Below, piece by piece: positions 6,539 through 6,885 of a stretch of 6,885 bases of DNA. The stretch's first letter is position 1. Each line of letters starts with the position of its first letter. The notes beneath the pieces were generated by a model. It was not told the origin of the DNA and ran no database searches. It worked only from the letters and a program-made list of their open reading frames with translations. The translations under genes and the position numbers were made by a program. Source of the stretch: Gammaproteobacteria bacterium (lineage in GTDB: Bacteria; Pseudomonadota; Gammaproteobacteria; UBA6429; Thiohalophilaceae); assembly GCA_029882235.1 (NCBI GenBank), contig JAOULB010000112.1, forward strand, positions 1 through 6,885, given 5' to 3'.

Positions 6539-6814
6539 ATGTCAGAAATAAAAGTTGAACACCAACCATCACAACAACGCCTTAATGAACTGGGTGTAAC
6601 AAGCTGGGGGATTTGGGAAAAAGAAGAATCGTCTTTTCCATGGACCTATGATGCCACTGAAACCTGTTATTTTCTTGAAGGCGATGTTGTAGTTACCCCC
6701 GATGGTGGTGAGCCTGTGCAAATGGGTAAAGGAGATATGGTTACCTTTCCCGCCGGGATGTCCTGTCACTGGGAGATTAAACAGGCGGTGCGCAAGCATT
6801 TCATGTTTGCATAA
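6539..6814 (+). CDS. Small single-domain cupin (DUF861/Cupin_3-like)
   Basis: A 91-residue cytoplasmic protein consisting of one cupin barrel. Recognisable pieces are LGVTSWGIWEKEESSFPWTYD (18-38), ETCYFLEGDVVVTPDGG (41-57) as cupin motif 1, and MGKGDMVTFPAGMSCHWEI (62-80) as motif 2. This resembles the small DUF861/Cupin_3 proteins related to the ureidoglycine aminohydrolase cupin. The usual HxH...E metal ligands of motif 1 are not present (ETCY replaces them), so a classical metal-dependent dioxygenase or isomerase role is doubtful. It starts 15 bases after the speA stop, preceded by GTGAAAG, and is followed directly by a terminator, so it is the last gene of a speA transcript. A role in polyamine metabolism is suggested by position only; the true function is unknown. 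Confidence 0.85.
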   Translation: MSEIKVEHQPSQQRLNELGVTSWGIWEKEESSFPWTYDATETCYFLEGDVVVTPDGGEPVQMGKGDMVTFPAGMSCHWEIKQAVRKHFMFA

Positions 6815-6815
6815 A

Positions 6816-6845
6816 AAAACCGGCATAGAGCCGGTTTTAGTTTTT
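6816..6845. terminator. Rho-independent terminator, probably bidirectional
   Basis: AAAACCGGC (6816-6824) pairs perfectly with GCCGGTTTT (6830-6838) around the loop ATAGA, and a further T run lies at 6841-6845. It begins one base after the cupin stop and ends the speA-cupin transcript. Read on the minus strand, the same stem is followed by seven U residues (from A 6813-6819), so it can also end a gene entering from the right edge. Confidence 0.87.
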
Positions 6846-6859
6846 CCTTAATTCAGGAA

Positions 6860-6885
6860 TTAGATCTTAAATTGTAAACCTACTG
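6860..6885 (-). CDS. C-terminal end of a minus-strand gene, possibly a beta-barrel outer-membrane protein
   Basis: On the minus strand the frame entering from the right edge reads VGLQFKI followed by TAA at 6862-6860. The alternation of hydrophobic and polar residues, with an aromatic near the end and a hydrophobic last residue, resembles the closing strand of porins and other outer-membrane barrels, although the usual terminal Phe is replaced by Ile. The bidirectional terminator 15 bases beyond the stop fits a gene ending here. Seven residues are too few for an assignment; another frame (SRFTI, stop at 6868-6866) is also open. Confidence 0.35.

Noticed and set aside
6569..6826. 85-residue minus-strand open frame opposite the cupin gene
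   Set aside because: The cupin on the plus strand shows clear family motifs, and the minus frame would start inside the terminator stem.

Overview
This 6,885-base window looks like ordinary chromosome from a gammaproteobacterium of moderate, slightly AT-leaning composition. The grounds are a full-length (633-residue) SpeA-type arginine decarboxylase, a SpeE spermidine synthase with a GGGDCG SAM-binding loop, a membrane protein resembling the N-terminus of the proteobacterial LTA-synthase-like family, and a perfect FNR/ANR-type operator. The genus cannot be assigned from the sequence. No rRNA, tRNA, CRISPR array, insertion sequence, integrase or phage gene is visible, and I see no clearly new multi-gene system.

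Layout. (1) Positions 1-554, minus strand: the N-terminal 184 codons of a polytopic membrane protein, probably an LTA-synthase/sulfatase-family envelope enzyme, cut by the left edge. (2) Positions 555-710: a very AT-rich divergent promoter region. (3) Positions 711-2314, plus strand: a purple-acid-phosphatase-like metallophosphoesterase with an N-terminal membrane segment, followed after 14 bases by a 75-residue DUF2007-type protein. (4) Positions 2315-2449: a regulatory gap with a perfect TTGAT-N4-ATCAA site placed exactly where a class II FNR-family activator would sit relative to a TCTAAT -10 box. (5) Positions 2450-3664, plus: a response regulator with an intact receiver domain, an unassigned middle domain and a long helical C-terminus. 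(6) Positions 3672-4517, minus: speE, convergent with the regulator with only 7 bases between stop codons. (7) Positions 4518-4621: the divergent speE/speA control region with a small dyad. (8) Positions 4622-6814, plus: speA followed by a small cupin gene. (9) Positions 6816-6845: a terminator that should work in both directions. (10) Positions 6860-6885, minus: the last seven codons of a gene whose C-terminus resembles a beta-barrel outer-membrane protein.

How the genes work together. SpeA makes agmatine from arginine, and SpeE makes spermidine from putrescine and decarboxylated SAM. The agmatine-to-putrescine step (SpeB or AguA/AguB) and SAM decarboxylase (SpeD) are not here and must be encoded elsewhere. 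The phosphatase and the LTA-synthase-like protein are both predicted to act on the outer side of the inner membrane and share a divergent promoter region, but a functional link is inference. The response regulator is the most interesting item: its promoter layout predicts activation under low oxygen (or by NO, if a DNR-type paralogue binds), and its output region has no obvious DNA-binding or enzymatic signature.
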